Shown here in pieces: positions 8,467 to 16,792 of a stretch of DNA of 64,000 bases. Where the stretch lies: contig PLHW01000037.1 in NCBI GenBank assembly GCA_003139095.1, positions 1 through 64,000 of the forward strand, read 5' to 3'. The position numbers and the translations under genes are program-made. This DNA comes from Acidobacteriaceae bacterium. GTDB lineage: Bacteria > Acidobacteriota > Terriglobia > Terriglobales > Acidobacteriaceae. The first letter of the stretch is position 1, and every line of letters starts with the position of its first letter. Below the pieces are notes generated by a model. The model was given only the letters and a program-made list of their open reading frames with translations, did no database searches and was not told where the DNA came from.

Positions 8467-9033
8467 ATGATCACAATTGTCTCCGGGCTGCCGCGCTCCG
8501 GGACTTCGCTCATGATGCAGATGCTCGCCGCTGGCGGAATGGCCGTTCTCTCCGATGGCGAGCGCAAGGCAGACACCGACAATCCCAAGGGCTACCTCGA
8601 ATGGGAACGGGCTAAACAGCTCCCCAAAGATCCCAGCCTCATTGCCGAGGCCGAAGGCAAAGTCGTCAAGGTCATATCGCAACTCATTCTTTCCATTCCC
8701 GACGGCCACGACTACCGCATCATCTTCATGCAACGGCCCATGCCGGAAGTCCTCAAGTCGCAGGACGAAATGCTCAAACGCCGCGGCACCTACGAGCCCG
8801 GCGGCGATACGTCCGCCATCGAAGAACTGTTTCAGCGCCACCTCATCGAGGTCAATAAATGGCTGGCCGCAAAAGCGAACACCACTGTGATGCGTGTGCA
8901 CTATCACCGCGTGCTCCGCGATCCCCAGGCCGTCGCCGAAGAAGTCGTCGAATTTCTCGGCCTGCCTCTCAACCTGGAAGCCATGGTCGGCCAGGTCGAC
9001 GAGAGCCTCTATCGCAATCGCATGAAAAAATAG
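8467..9033 (+). CDS. Sulfotransferase-like P-loop protein
   Basis: The start is set at MITIV, about seven bases after GGAAAGG; an upstream extension lacks support. The N-terminal GLPRSGTSLMMQML is the phosphosulfate-binding loop of PAPS-dependent sulfotransferases. A later segment (RVHYHRVLRDPQAVAEEVVEFLGLP) resembles the 3'-phosphate-binding region found towards the end of these enzymes. At 188 residues it is shorter than the usual 250-300, so part of the acceptor pocket may be missing or reduced. The acceptor is unknown. The gene ends exactly where the convergent next gene ends, with no spacer. Confidence 0.8.
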   Translation: MITIVSGLPRSGTSLMMQMLAAGGMAVLSDGERKADTDNPKGYLEWERAKQLPKDPSLIAEAEGKVVKVISQLILSIPDGHDYRIIFMQRPMPEVLKSQDEMLKRRGTYEPGGDTSAIEELFQRHLIEVNKWLAAKANTTVMRVHYHRVLRDPQAVAEEVVEFLGLPLNLEAMVGQVDESLYRNRMKK

Positions 9034-9750
9034 TTAGCGCGAGTTTGGCGATCGCAGCAGCTTTTGCGCGCGGGCGCGCGCTACGTTGATCACCGTGTGG
9101 TCGGAAACAATTTGTTCCAGGATGGGCTGAATCGCCGCCACTTCCATCAGCCCTGAACTCCGGGCCATCTCCTCCATGCGCTTCAGTTCATCGTCCAGCG
9201 CTAATTTCTGATAGTGGTGATCGTAGTCCAGGCGATGCCCGAATTCGAGCGTGGCCGAGAGATCCTGAAAAATGCGGGTCAGTTCCGCGACCGCGCGATT
9301 TGTGGAGAAGTCGTACGTGGATTCGCCCGTCTGATGGCCGTCGCGGTACGACAGCGTTTTCTTGCCGGTGAAGGCGATGTCCTTCCGATGCGAATCGAGG
9401 TCGTGCTGAAAGTAGCCGGCGCTGGCCGCGAGGGCAAATATCTTCTGCCGTGTTTCGCTGGACAGTTGAAAGTCGAAAGCGAAACTATCGGTATCCTCGG
9501 AATCCGTTGAAATGCGCACGATCGATTCGTAGTGTGCCGGGCCATCGGATGGAATGCGAATCGAATAATGTTGCGGCTGGGAGTGCGGGAAGTCGAGCGC
9601 AAAGGTGACGAGTTGAGAATCCGCACTAGACGCATGATTCACCGTGCTGCCACTCGCCGGCGAGGGCTGCTGTCCAAAAGCGGCCAGCGACCAGATGAGC
9701 ACAAAACAAACGTGGAGTCGGCGCAGCATGCAATGAATGGAGGTAATCAT
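9034..9750 (-). CDS. Secreted hypothetical protein
   Basis: The start is chosen at MITSIHCMLRRLH because the signal peptide (RRLHVCFVLIWSLAAFGQQ) begins just after it; a Met at 9729 would also serve, and neither has a good ribosome-binding site. The mature part contains a strand-rich middle (HYSIRIPSDGPAHYESIVR) and a helical end (KLALDDELKRMEEMARSSG), and resembles unannotated acidobacterial exported proteins. I cannot name a domain. The stop codon abuts that of the convergent sulfotransferase-like gene. Confidence 0.65.
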   Translation of the reverse strand: MITSIHCMLRRLHVCFVLIWSLAAFGQQPSPASGSTVNHASSADSQLVTFALDFPHSQPQHYSIRIPSDGPAHYESIVRISTDSEDTDSFAFDFQLSSETRQKIFALAASAGYFQHDLDSHRKDIAFTGKKTLSYRDGHQTGESTYDFSTNRAVAELTRIFQDLSATLEFGHRLDYDHHYQKLALDDELKRMEEMARSSGLMEVAAIQPILEQIVSDHTVINVARARAQKLLRSPNSR

Positions 9751-9821
9751 TGAAGATTGAACGAGCAGTGTCAAGGCGAACTGCGCATCGTGCTCATCTT
9801 TCTGCCGAACCATCGGCGTCT

Positions 9822-9854
9822 AAATTCAAAAGGCGCCGAAATTTCCGGCGCCTT
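9822..9854 (-). terminator. Intrinsic terminator after the HAF-repeat gene
   Basis: On the minus strand a 9-bp perfect stem (AAGGCGCCG / CGGCGCCTT, 9830-9838 and 9846-9854) with a 7-base loop is followed by TTGAATTT. It lies 40 bases beyond the stop of the HAF-repeat gene. Confidence 0.75.
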
Positions 9855-9894
9855 AGCGGTTCGTCTGAAGTTGTGTCCTTTTTCTATTGCCCGC

Positions 9895-10758
9895 CTAGTT
9901 GCAGGTTGCCGTGTATCCAATGTTGTTTGTCTGGGTGTAGTAAATCTGCCCGGCGACAACGCCACTATTGTTGATCCCGCCCGCAATCTGGTACTTCGAG
10001 CCCGGATACACAATGTTCTCGAACTTGCCATTCTGGTAAATAAATCCGAAAGACCGGTCGGCCGAGATGTGATTGCCGACGATGATTCCATCGTTGTTGA
10101 TTCCGTTCAGCACGGTTCCGTACTTGGCCTTGGGATAGTTAATGGCCGTGAACTCTCCGTTTTGCCACAGGAAGCCATAGCTCACCCAACTGCTGCCCGC
10201 GTAGCCCACCACCGCGTTGTTGTCGTTGATGGCGACCGGATAAGTAGTATTCTCGCCGGGATCCACAATGGTTGTGTAGTTACCGTTGACGAGCAGAAAT
10301 CCTTTGACGTCTGCCCCGCCTCCGTAGCTGCCCGTCAAATTTCCGGCGTGATTCACCCCAAAGATCCACGTGCTCGCGGCGCCAGGGTACTTGATGGAAT
10401 TGAAGTTGTTGTTCTCCATTGTGAAGCCCAGGACGTTGAGCTTCTCGTCGAGATAGGTGCCGGAGTTCATTCCAGCGGTGTTCTGCGCATAAATCCACGT
10501 CGTGCTGGACTGGGGCGCGGAGTACGTGGTGAAGTCCCCGCTCGCCGAGCGCATGAAGCCGACAAGATTCCCACTGTCGTTGTCGATAAGCTGTCCCACC
10601 ACCGTTCCGTCATCGGCGATGCCAAGGACAGAGTTCAGAGTGTATCCGGCGGGCGCTGTAAACGTATCGAACGTGCATTTGGCGTTCACTGCGCAAAGCG
10701 AAGAACAAAGCGAAATCAGCACACAGCACACAACGAGCGCATAGCGGGGAAGGGCCAT
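9895..10758 (-). CDS. Extracellular HAF-repeat protein
   Basis: The 287-residue product has a signal peptide (LVVCCVLISLCSSLCAVNA) and then about five repeats of roughly 45 residues. The repeats alternate a GF-x-NG-x-(F/Y)-TTI-x-YP strand with a GIN-x-x-G-x-IVG strand; examples are GFLWQNGEFTAINYP and INDNNAVVGYAG. This is the HAF or probable extracellular repeat family, taken to form a beta-propeller-like exported protein of unknown role. GAGGAG sits at normal spacing before the ATG. It lies downstream of ruvC in the same direction, 174 bases away, and ends at a strong terminator. Confidence 0.85.
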   Translation of the reverse strand: MALPRYALVVCCVLISLCSSLCAVNAKCTFDTFTAPAGYTLNSVLGIADDGTVVGQLIDNDSGNLVGFMRSASGDFTTYSAPQSSTTWIYAQNTAGMNSGTYLDEKLNVLGFTMENNNFNSIKYPGAASTWIFGVNHAGNLTGSYGGGADVKGFLLVNGNYTTIVDPGENTTYPVAINDNNAVVGYAGSSWVSYGFLWQNGEFTAINYPKAKYGTVLNGINNDGIIVGNHISADRSFGFIYQNGKFENIVYPGSKYQIAGGINNSGVVAGQIYYTQTNNIGYTATCN

Positions 10759-10932
10759 GAAGTCTCCTCAGAAAAGTTTTCGAATTATGACGAAGTCCGG
10801 TTACAGCCGCGTCATTTCCAGCATAGCGCGGAAGATTTCGCAGGCAATCTCTAAATGCACTAATGAGTAGGCGGGCGGGTCACGAAAGTGAGTGGCCGAT
10901 TTCCTGCGCGGCGTCAAAAAATGCGAAAACGG

Positions 10933-11463
10933 TCAGCTCGTCTGCCGCTCCAGCGTCGCCGCCGTGTGCAGATGGCAGATCGCAATCGCGAGCGCGTCGG
11001 CCGCGTCCGCCGGTTGCGGAATTTCATCCAGCCGCAGTAGTCGCGCCACCATTTGCTGCACCTGGTGTTTTTCCGCCTTGCCATATCCGACCACCGCAGA
11101 CTTGATCGAAAGCGGCGAGTACTCGGCGACTTCCAGGCCCGCTGAGGCCGCGACCAGCATGGCAACCCCGCGCACCTGGCCGAGTTTGAGCGCGGACTTC
11201 ACGTTGACCGCATAAAACACTTCTTCGAGGGCGACACGTTCGGGCCGATGGAGAGCGATGAGTTCTTCGAGGGCTCGGGCAATTTGCGACAGCCGCTTCG
11301 GCATCGCATCGCGCGGCGAAACTTTAATCGCCCCGCACGTGACGCAGACCAGGCGGTCATTCTCAGCCCGGCGATTACCCGGTTCGCCCGCGCGCGCATC
11401 GCACAGATCGACAATCCCGTAGCCCGTGTATTCCGTGCCGCAGTCGATGCCGAGTACGCGCAT
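10933..11463 (-). CDS. ruvC: Crossover junction endodeoxyribonuclease RuvC
   Basis: RuvC cuts Holliday junctions together with the RuvAB motor during recombination and repair. The four catalytic acids are visible: D7 in VLGIDCGT, E80 in ALEEVF, and D153 and D156 in ADAADALAIAI. The conserved GQVRG and YGKAEKHQVQ elements are also present. At 176 residues it has the usual length, with a slightly longer loop after the first strand (about residues 21-38). ruvA and ruvB are not in the window. The gene lies between two secreted-protein genes of the same orientation. Confidence 0.96.
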   Translation of the reverse strand: MRVLGIDCGTEYTGYGIVDLCDARAGEPGNRRAENDRLVCVTCGAIKVSPRDAMPKRLSQIARALEELIALHRPERVALEEVFYAVNVKSALKLGQVRGVAMLVAASAGLEVAEYSPLSIKSAVVGYGKAEKHQVQQMVARLLRLDEIPQPADAADALAIAICHLHTAATLERQTS

Positions 11464-11523
11464 GATGCTCTGAGTGTAAACCGCCCGGCCCCGCGAACGA
11501 GCCGCGCGTCCCGCGAGCGAACC

Positions 11524-11916
11524 TTATTTGTCCCCCGCCTCTTTGCGCTTGTCTAAGTCATCTGTCTGCGTGCTTACCGCGTTGCGCATCTCGAAACGCG
11601 CGGAGGGAACGCAAGTCGTATATCCCGCGGGGGTGACCGCGTCCGAGCCCGGAGAAACCGTTTTGACGCGATAGGTCCGCATGTACGCGCAAAAATAGTC
11701 GGACGAGTCCGCGAAGACCGGAGCCGACTTTACTTCGAAAGGCGACTTGGAGACTTTTGCTTGTGCCCTCCACGTCGCGGCCAGGTCAATGTTCGGCTTC
11801 GAGTAATCCAGATGCGGCGTTGTCGCTTCGGGCGATGGCTGCTGAGCCTCAGCCGCCAGGCACAACCAAAAAACGACGCACAACAATAATACAAAGCTGA
11901 GCCCAGGGGTCTTCAT
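11524..11916 (-). CDS. Secreted hypothetical protein
   Basis: The start is placed at MKTPGLSF, seven bases after GGAGG; an upstream Met lacks this support. The signal peptide ends near LAAEAQQ. The 130-residue product has a mature region with one DYFCAYMRTYRVK segment and a TTCVPSARFEM segment that together carry two Cys, and its C-terminus is very charged (DLDKRKEAGDK). No family recognised. It is divergent from the SAM hydrolase gene, with 159 bases between the starts. Confidence 0.68.
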   Translation of the reverse strand: MKTPGLSFVLLLCVVFWLCLAAEAQQPSPEATTPHLDYSKPNIDLAATWRAQAKVSKSPFEVKSAPVFADSSDYFCAYMRTYRVKTVSPGSDAVTPAGYTTCVPSARFEMRNAVSTQTDDLDKRKEAGDK

Positions 11917-12075
11917 ACAGAATCCTCCTTGCACAAAGTGTTAGACGCAGCCCACCGCGCGAAGTCAACCACGCCGACGGCAATGTCGCCCGCCGCATCT
12001 CTGTGTGGCTCTCGCCCTTTTGCGCTTCCCGGAACTCTAGTAGACTGGTGCGTTTTCCAGGGAGAACCATTCGAT

Positions 12076-13023
12076 ATGCGGATCGCGATTTTGCGCGTGC
12101 GCCAGGCGGGTTCCGGTTACGCCGCCCATCATCTTGCTTGTCTCTGCCTCGTTTTATTGTTGGCGCTAGGCGCCACACGAGTGTCTGCCCAGCAGTCCTC
12201 GCCGCCCGCCCAGCCGCCCACCGTCGTCTTCATGACCGACTTCGGCATCGTCGACGACTCCGTCGCGCTCTGCAAAGGCGTGATGTATGGCATCGCTCCG
12301 AACCTCCGCATCGTGGACCTGACGCATCAGGTTGCGGCTTTCTCCATCGCCGATGGCGCGCGCTTCCTGTTTGGCGCAACCCCATATTTTGGCAGTGGCA
12401 CGGTCTTCGTAGTGGTCATCGATCCCGGCGTCGGCAGCACGCGCAAGGCAATCGTTGTCAAATCCAAGCGCGGTCAGTTTTTTGTTCTTCCCGACAACGG
12501 CCTCATCACCATGGTCGCGGACCGCGATGGCATCGAGAGCATTCGCAACATTACCAATCCCGATTGGATGATCGGCGCCAAGGTTTCTTCGACTTTCCAT
12601 GGGCGCGACATCTTCTCGCCCGTCGGCGCGCACGTTGCTCGCGGCGACGATTGGACCAAGGTCGGCCCCGAGCTAAAAGATTTTGTCCGCCTTGACCTAC
12701 ATCCCGCGACGGTCGACGGCCGCGGCCTGACCGGCGAAGTCATCGCCCTCGACGGTCCCTTCGGAAATCTAGTCACCAATATCGGCGCGGAGGATTTCCT
12801 CAAACTCGGCTACCAGCACGGCGATTCGGTGAAGGTCTCAATCGGCGGCCACGAAATCCAGATGCCCTTCGTCCGCACCTTCAGCGACGTTCCGCTGAAG
12901 CAGCCTTTGCTTTTCGTCGATTCGCGGGGCCGCGCCAGCTTTGCCCTCAATCAGAGCAGTTTTGCCGCCGCCTACAACATTCAGCCGCCGCAGCCAATTT
13001 TCATTCCACATAAACAGCCTTGA
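12076..13023 (+). CDS. Exported SAM hydrolase / chlorinase-like protein (DUF62)
   Basis: This is the family that includes SAM hydroxide adenosyltransferase, chlorinase and fluorinase, which split S-adenosylmethionine with water or a halide. The N-terminal domain motif FMTDFGIVDDSVALCKGVM and the later GPFGNLVTNI are typical. The start at 12076 follows GGGAG and yields a convincing signal peptide (LACLCLVLLLALGATRVSAQQ), which is unexpected because the known enzymes and SAM are cytoplasmic. The domain following the signal peptide has normal length. Water is more likely than halide as the nucleophile source, by family frequency. Substrate and localisation remain inference. Confidence 0.88.
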   Translation: MRIAILRVRQAGSGYAAHHLACLCLVLLLALGATRVSAQQSSPPAQPPTVVFMTDFGIVDDSVALCKGVMYGIAPNLRIVDLTHQVAAFSIADGARFLFGATPYFGSGTVFVVVIDPGVGSTRKAIVVKSKRGQFFVLPDNGLITMVADRDGIESIRNITNPDWMIGAKVSSTFHGRDIFSPVGAHVARGDDWTKVGPELKDFVRLDLHPATVDGRGLTGEVIALDGPFGNLVTNIGAEDFLKLGYQHGDSVKVSIGGHEIQMPFVRTFSDVPLKQPLLFVDSRGRASFALNQSSFAAAYNIQPPQPIFIPHKQP

Positions 13024-13081
13024 GAAAAAAGGAGAAAAGCGCGCGCGGTCTATCGATTTCTTGATCCGAAGGAAAATCATC

Positions 13082-16000
13082 ATGCGTCATACCAACCCAT
13101 CCCGCTTCACCATCGCCGTCATCGCCTCCATCCTCGTCCTATTCGCCGCCGCCTTCGCACAAAGTTTTCGCGGCTCTATTCGCGGCACCGTCATCGATCC
13201 CAGCGGAGGAGTGCTCCCCAACGCCAAAGTTTCGGCCAAAAACATCGCCACCGGCTTGCAGCGCGAATCCACCACCGGTCCCGATGGCACCTACATAATC
13301 GCCGAACTCCCCGCCGGCGAATACACCGTCACCGCCTCCGCTGCGCAACTGTATCCCACCGCGCAAAACGTGCAGGTCAATGTTGGCCTCGACACCACCG
13401 CCAATTTCGATCTCACCAGCGTGCAAAAAGTGACGGAGCAGGTCGTGGTCAGCGCTGAAGACGTCCCCCTCGTCGAAACCACTCGCGACGTCCTCGGCCA
13501 GGTCGTCGAGCGCCGCCTTGTCAACGAGCTCCCGCTCAACGGCCGCGATTTCGGCAAACTCGTTGCCCTCGTTCCCGGCACCACCGTCGATCCCTCCGGC
13601 GTCGCCGGCACGGAGAGCGGTTTCGGCCAGTTCAACATCAACGGCAACCGCGACCGCTCCAATAACTACACGCTCGATGGCACCGACAACAACGACCCCT
13701 TCTTCAACAACTCGGCCCTCAACCAGACCGGCATCGGCGGCGCACCCGCGTCTTTGCTGCCGATTGACGCCATTCAGGAGTTCAATCTTCAGTCCCAGTT
13801 CAGCGCCGAGTACGGCCGCAACAGCGGCTCCGTCGTCAACATCATCACCCGCTCCGGCACCAACAAACTCCATGGCTCGGCCTACGAATTTTTCCGCAAC
13901 AGCGGCCTCGACGCCCGCAACTTTTTTAACACCGAATCCCGCAAGTCCGTTTTCCAGAACAACAATTTCGGCGCCTCCCTCGGCGGCCCCATCGTCAAAG
14001 ACAAAACTTTCTTCTTCGGCGCCTACGAAGGCCAGCGCGAAAATGTCGGCTCCGATTTCCTGCTCTTAGTCCCCACCCAATCGGAAATCGCCCAGGCTCG
14101 CTCCATCGCCCAATCCGTCAACGGCGGCATCATCAATCCCGGCCTCGACGCCATTCTCTCTTTCTACCCGCAGAGCAACGTCAATCAAATCGCCGGCGTC
14201 GTCGACGACAAAAATAACGGCGACTACTTCATCGCCAAGCTCGACCACAGCCTCTCCAACACCGAACTCATCACCGGCCGCTACGCTTTTGCCCGCAACG
14301 ATCAGGTCTTTCCCTTCGGCTCGCCCGGCGGCTATGGCACCGGTTCGCGTCTGCCCGCGTTTGCGCAAACCTCACCCACACGCGTGCAGGTTCTCTCGCT
14401 CAGTCTGCTTTCCACGCTCTCTTCCTCGCACATCAACGAGGTGCGCTTCGGCTACAGCCGCTACACCACATCGTTCAGTTCGCTCAACGCCAACTGGAAT
14501 CCCGCCGACTACGGTCTCAACTTCGGCACCGGCAAACTCGGTCTCCCCGAATTCGATTTCACCGGCATCGAAAATCTCGGCGCCATCGGCTACAGCGTCC
14601 CGCGCGGCCGCACCAGTCAAAGCTTTCAGGTGCTCGACAATTTCACCTGGCTCCACGGCAAGCACACCTGGAAATTTGGCGGCGAGTTCCGCCGCGCCAC
14701 CATCAGCAACTACAACGACAATCTTGAGCGTGGCATCTACCAGTTCACCGCCGGCGTCTGCACTTTCCCTGGCGATCTCTGCTCGAATCCCGACGGCTCG
14801 CCCAATCCCAACTACGATCCCATCGTCGACGCCCTCGCCGACTTCTACACCGGCGGCTCGCAGGATGTGAACTACTGCTGCTCTTATGTCTCCGTCGACA
14901 CGGGCAACACCCAGCGCACCACCCGCAACAATGGCTTCAGCGTTTTCGCCCAGGACGACTATCGCCTCGCCCCAAAATTCACGCTCAACTTCGGCCTGCG
15001 CTGGGAATATTTCGGTCCGCTCAGCGAGGCCAACAACCTGCTCTCCAATTACAACCCCGCCGACAACACGCTCGACATGATCGGCATGGACGGCCTGTAC
15101 AGCCTCTACAATCGCGACCTCCACGACTTCGGCCCGCGCATCGGTTTCGCGTGGAATGCCCTGCCGAATACCGTCATTCGCGCCGCCTACGGCCTCTATT
15201 ACGATTACGTCCCGCAGGATATTTTCATCGCCAACTACACCAACTCCGCCGGCGTCGCCACCAATCCCGTCGGTCCCAAGGCCGTCCTGCCTATGAATTT
15301 CAACGGCAGCGCCTTCAACGGCACCGACACCGTCGATCCCATCCTTACTACCAACACCTCCGGCCCCTACGACATTTTTCTTGTCCCGCAAAACTTCCAC
15401 ACGCCCTACACGCAAAATTTCAACGTGAATGTTCAGCAGCAACTCGGGTCGAACGCCTCCTTTGAAATCGGCTACGTCGGCAGCAAAGGCACCAAGCTTG
15501 TGCGCCTCACCGACCTCAACGAGCCCGATGCCAACGACGATCGCCCCAACCCAAACTTCGGCGCCATGGATGAACTCGCGCCCATCAGCTCCTCAACCTA
15601 CAACGCGCTGCAAACCACGCTCCGCCTCCAGAACAATCATCACTTCTCCGGATTCGCCGCCTACAACTTTTCCAAGTCGCTCGACGATGCCTCCGACGGC
15701 ATCGACTTCGCGCCCGGCGCCGCGTTTCCGCAGGACCCCTCCAACCTCAAAGCCGAGCACGGTCCGTCCACCTTCGACACGCGCCACCGTTTCACCGCCG
15801 CCATCAACTATGACGTCCGCCCCTTCCACGCGCTCGGAAAATTCGGCTCCGGCTGGCAACTCAACTGGATCGCCAGCCTGCAAAGCGGCCGTCCCATTCC
15901 CATCGACACCTCCAGCGACACCAGCGGCCGCTACTATTTCAATCAGCGTCCCAACCTCATCCCGGGCGTCGATCCCATCATTCACAACTGGAACGCCACA

Positions 16001-16381
16001 ACCGGCTACTTGAACTTGAACGCATTTGTGCAGCCCGCCTACGGCACCTTCGGAGATCTAGGCCGCAACTCCATCTACGGCCCCGGCTACAAGAATTTAG
16101 ATTTTTCCATCACGAAAACGACCGAACTGAATGAGCGGATTCGCATCCAACTGCGCGCAGAATTTTTCAACATCCTCAATCACCCAAATTTCGCCCAGCC
16201 CGCGCACACAATCGTCCCGGGATTTACCGACATCGGCAGCCCCGGCAATCCGCAGATTGTTCCGAACCCCTCGCCCTCAGGAGGCGAGCTAACCCAAACC
16301 CCCGACGTAGCCCAAACAAACCCCGGCCTCGGCGGCGGTGGCCCCCGCGTAATCCAACTCGCATTAAAGGTAGTCTTCTAG
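13082..16381 (+). CDS. TonB-dependent receptor, Oar-like
   Basis: A 1099-residue outer-membrane transporter. A signal peptide (about 1-24, ending AAAFAQ) is followed by a carboxypeptidase-like regulatory domain (about 25-105, RGTVIDPSGGVLPNAKVSAKN), a plug (about 115-230, LVNELPLNGRDFGKLVALVPGT) and a long beta-barrel that ends in Phe (LALKVVF), as outer-membrane proteins usually do. Acidobacterial Oar-like receptors are thought to import oligosaccharides or peptides using TonB energy; the ligand is unknown. The start follows AAGGA. It lies 58 bases after the SAM hydrolase gene and may be cotranscribed. No sugar-utilisation partners are adjacent. Confidence 0.94.
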   Translation: MRHTNPSRFTIAVIASILVLFAAAFAQSFRGSIRGTVIDPSGGVLPNAKVSAKNIATGLQRESTTGPDGTYIIAELPAGEYTVTASAAQLYPTAQNVQVNVGLDTTANFDLTSVQKVTEQVVVSAEDVPLVETTRDVLGQVVERRLVNELPLNGRDFGKLVALVPGTTVDPSGVAGTESGFGQFNINGNRDRSNNYTLDGTDNNDPFFNNSALNQTGIGGAPASLLPIDAIQEFNLQSQFSAEYGRNSGSVVNIITRSGTNKLHGSAYEFFRNSGLDARNFFNTESRKSVFQNNNFGASLGGPIVKDKTFFFGAYEGQRENVGSDFLLLVPTQSEIAQARSIAQSVNGGIINPGLDAILSFYPQSNVNQIAGVVDDKNNGDYFIAKLDHSLSNTELITGRYAFARNDQVFPFGSPGGYGTGSRLPAFAQTSPTRVQVLSLSLLSTLSSSHINEVRFGYSRYTTSFSSLNANWNPADYGLNFGTGKLGLPEFDFTGIENLGAIGYSVPRGRTSQSFQVLDNFTWLHGKHTWKFGGEFRRATISNYNDNLERGIYQFTAGVCTFPGDLCSNPDGSPNPNYDPIVDALADFYTGGSQDVNYCCSYVSVDTGNTQRTTRNNGFSVFAQDDYRLAPKFTLNFGLRWEYFGPLSEANNLLSNYNPADNTLDMIGMDGLYSLYNRDLHDFGPRIGFAWNALPNTVIRAAYGLYYDYVPQDIFIANYTNSAGVATNPVGPKAVLPMNFNGSAFNGTDTVDPILTTNTSGPYDIFLVPQNFHTPYTQNFNVNVQQQLGSNASFEIGYVGSKGTKLVRLTDLNEPDANDDRPNPNFGAMDELAPISSSTYNALQTTLRLQNNHHFSGFAAYNFSKSLDDASDGIDFAPGAAFPQDPSNLKAEHGPSTFDTRHRFTAAINYDVRPFHALGKFGSGWQLNWIASLQSGRPIPIDTSSDTSGRYYFNQRPNLIPGVDPIIHNWNATTGYLNLNAFVQPAYGTFGDLGRNSIYGPGYKNLDFSITKTTELNERIRIQLRAEFFNILNHPNFAQPAHTIVPGFTDIGSPGNPQIVPNPSPSGGELTQTPDVAQTNPGLGGGGPRVIQLALKVVF

Positions 16382-16437
16382 CCGGAGTGTTCTAGTCGCG
16401 CAGAATGTGCTGGTGCAGATGGTCGCCGTAGCGTTTC

Positions 16438-16520
16438 GAGCGTAGCGCCAGCTTGTCGGCAGTCCCGAGGGCGTCCCGCCCTCGGCCCGTCCCTCTTACA
16501 AAATCACGCGGTCACAAAAC
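16438..16520. repeat. REP-like two-hairpin intergenic element, copy B
   Basis: It shares AGCGTAGCGCC with copy A and continues through an imperfect first hairpin, then a perfect 7-bp stem (GAGGGCG / CGCCCTC) around TCC. It lies between the convergent receptor and FmdB genes. Confidence 0.65.
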
Positions 16521-16744
16521 TAATTCTTCATCCCGCAAGCCCCCGGCCCCCGCGGATCTCCGCACGACCCGCACGGCCCCGCCATCGGCATCGCGCTCCC
16601 GCTCTTCGCTGACACCGCAAATACCGACAGCTTCGGCTCCAACTTCTTGCTCTCGCACTTCGGGCAAGCGGCCTTCTCTTTCCCATAAACCAGCGCCTCA
16701 AACGAGTGCTGGCACTCCTTGCACACGTACTCAAAAATCGGCAT
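16520..16744 (-). CDS. FmdB family zinc-ribbon protein
   Basis: The 74-residue protein opens with MPIFEYVCKECQHSFEAL and has two CxxC pairs (C8/C11 and C27/C30), the zinc ribbon of the FmdB regulatory family. The tail carries an extra Cys- and Gly-rich element (PCGSCGDPRGPGACG) seen in many such proteins. FmdB was named from an amide-utilisation regulator, but the wider family has no settled role. The start is divergent from, and 48 bases away from, the YheT gene. The stop adjoins repeat copy B. Confidence 0.9.
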   Translation of the reverse strand: MPIFEYVCKECQHSFEALVYGKEKAACPKCESKKLEPKLSVFAVSAKSGSAMPMAGPCGSCGDPRGPGACGMKN

Positions 16745-16792
16745 CGACCGTCTCCCCGAAGAAATTTTCCAACTTCTATTTAAAATCAATCT

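Noticed and set aside
9757-10854. 365-codon plus-strand frame over the HAF-repeat gene
   Set aside because: The opposite strand encodes a signal peptide and regular HAF repeats with a good ribosome site and a terminator. The plus frame shows only the mirrored repeats.
12941-13081. Upstream extension of the Oar-like receptor
   Set aside because: It would overlap the SAM hydrolase 3' end and bury the signal peptide. ATG 13082 gives a proper one.
13139-13873. Minus-strand open frame at the receptor 5' end
   Set aside because: Mirror frame of the regulatory and plug domains, with no start context or family resemblance.
14372-15442. Long minus-strand open frame (356 codons) inside the Oar-like receptor
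   Set aside because: It is antisense to a clear receptor with signal, plug and barrel motifs. Its Val/Gly/Ala/Asp-rich product is typical of frames mirrored from GC-rich coding DNA.
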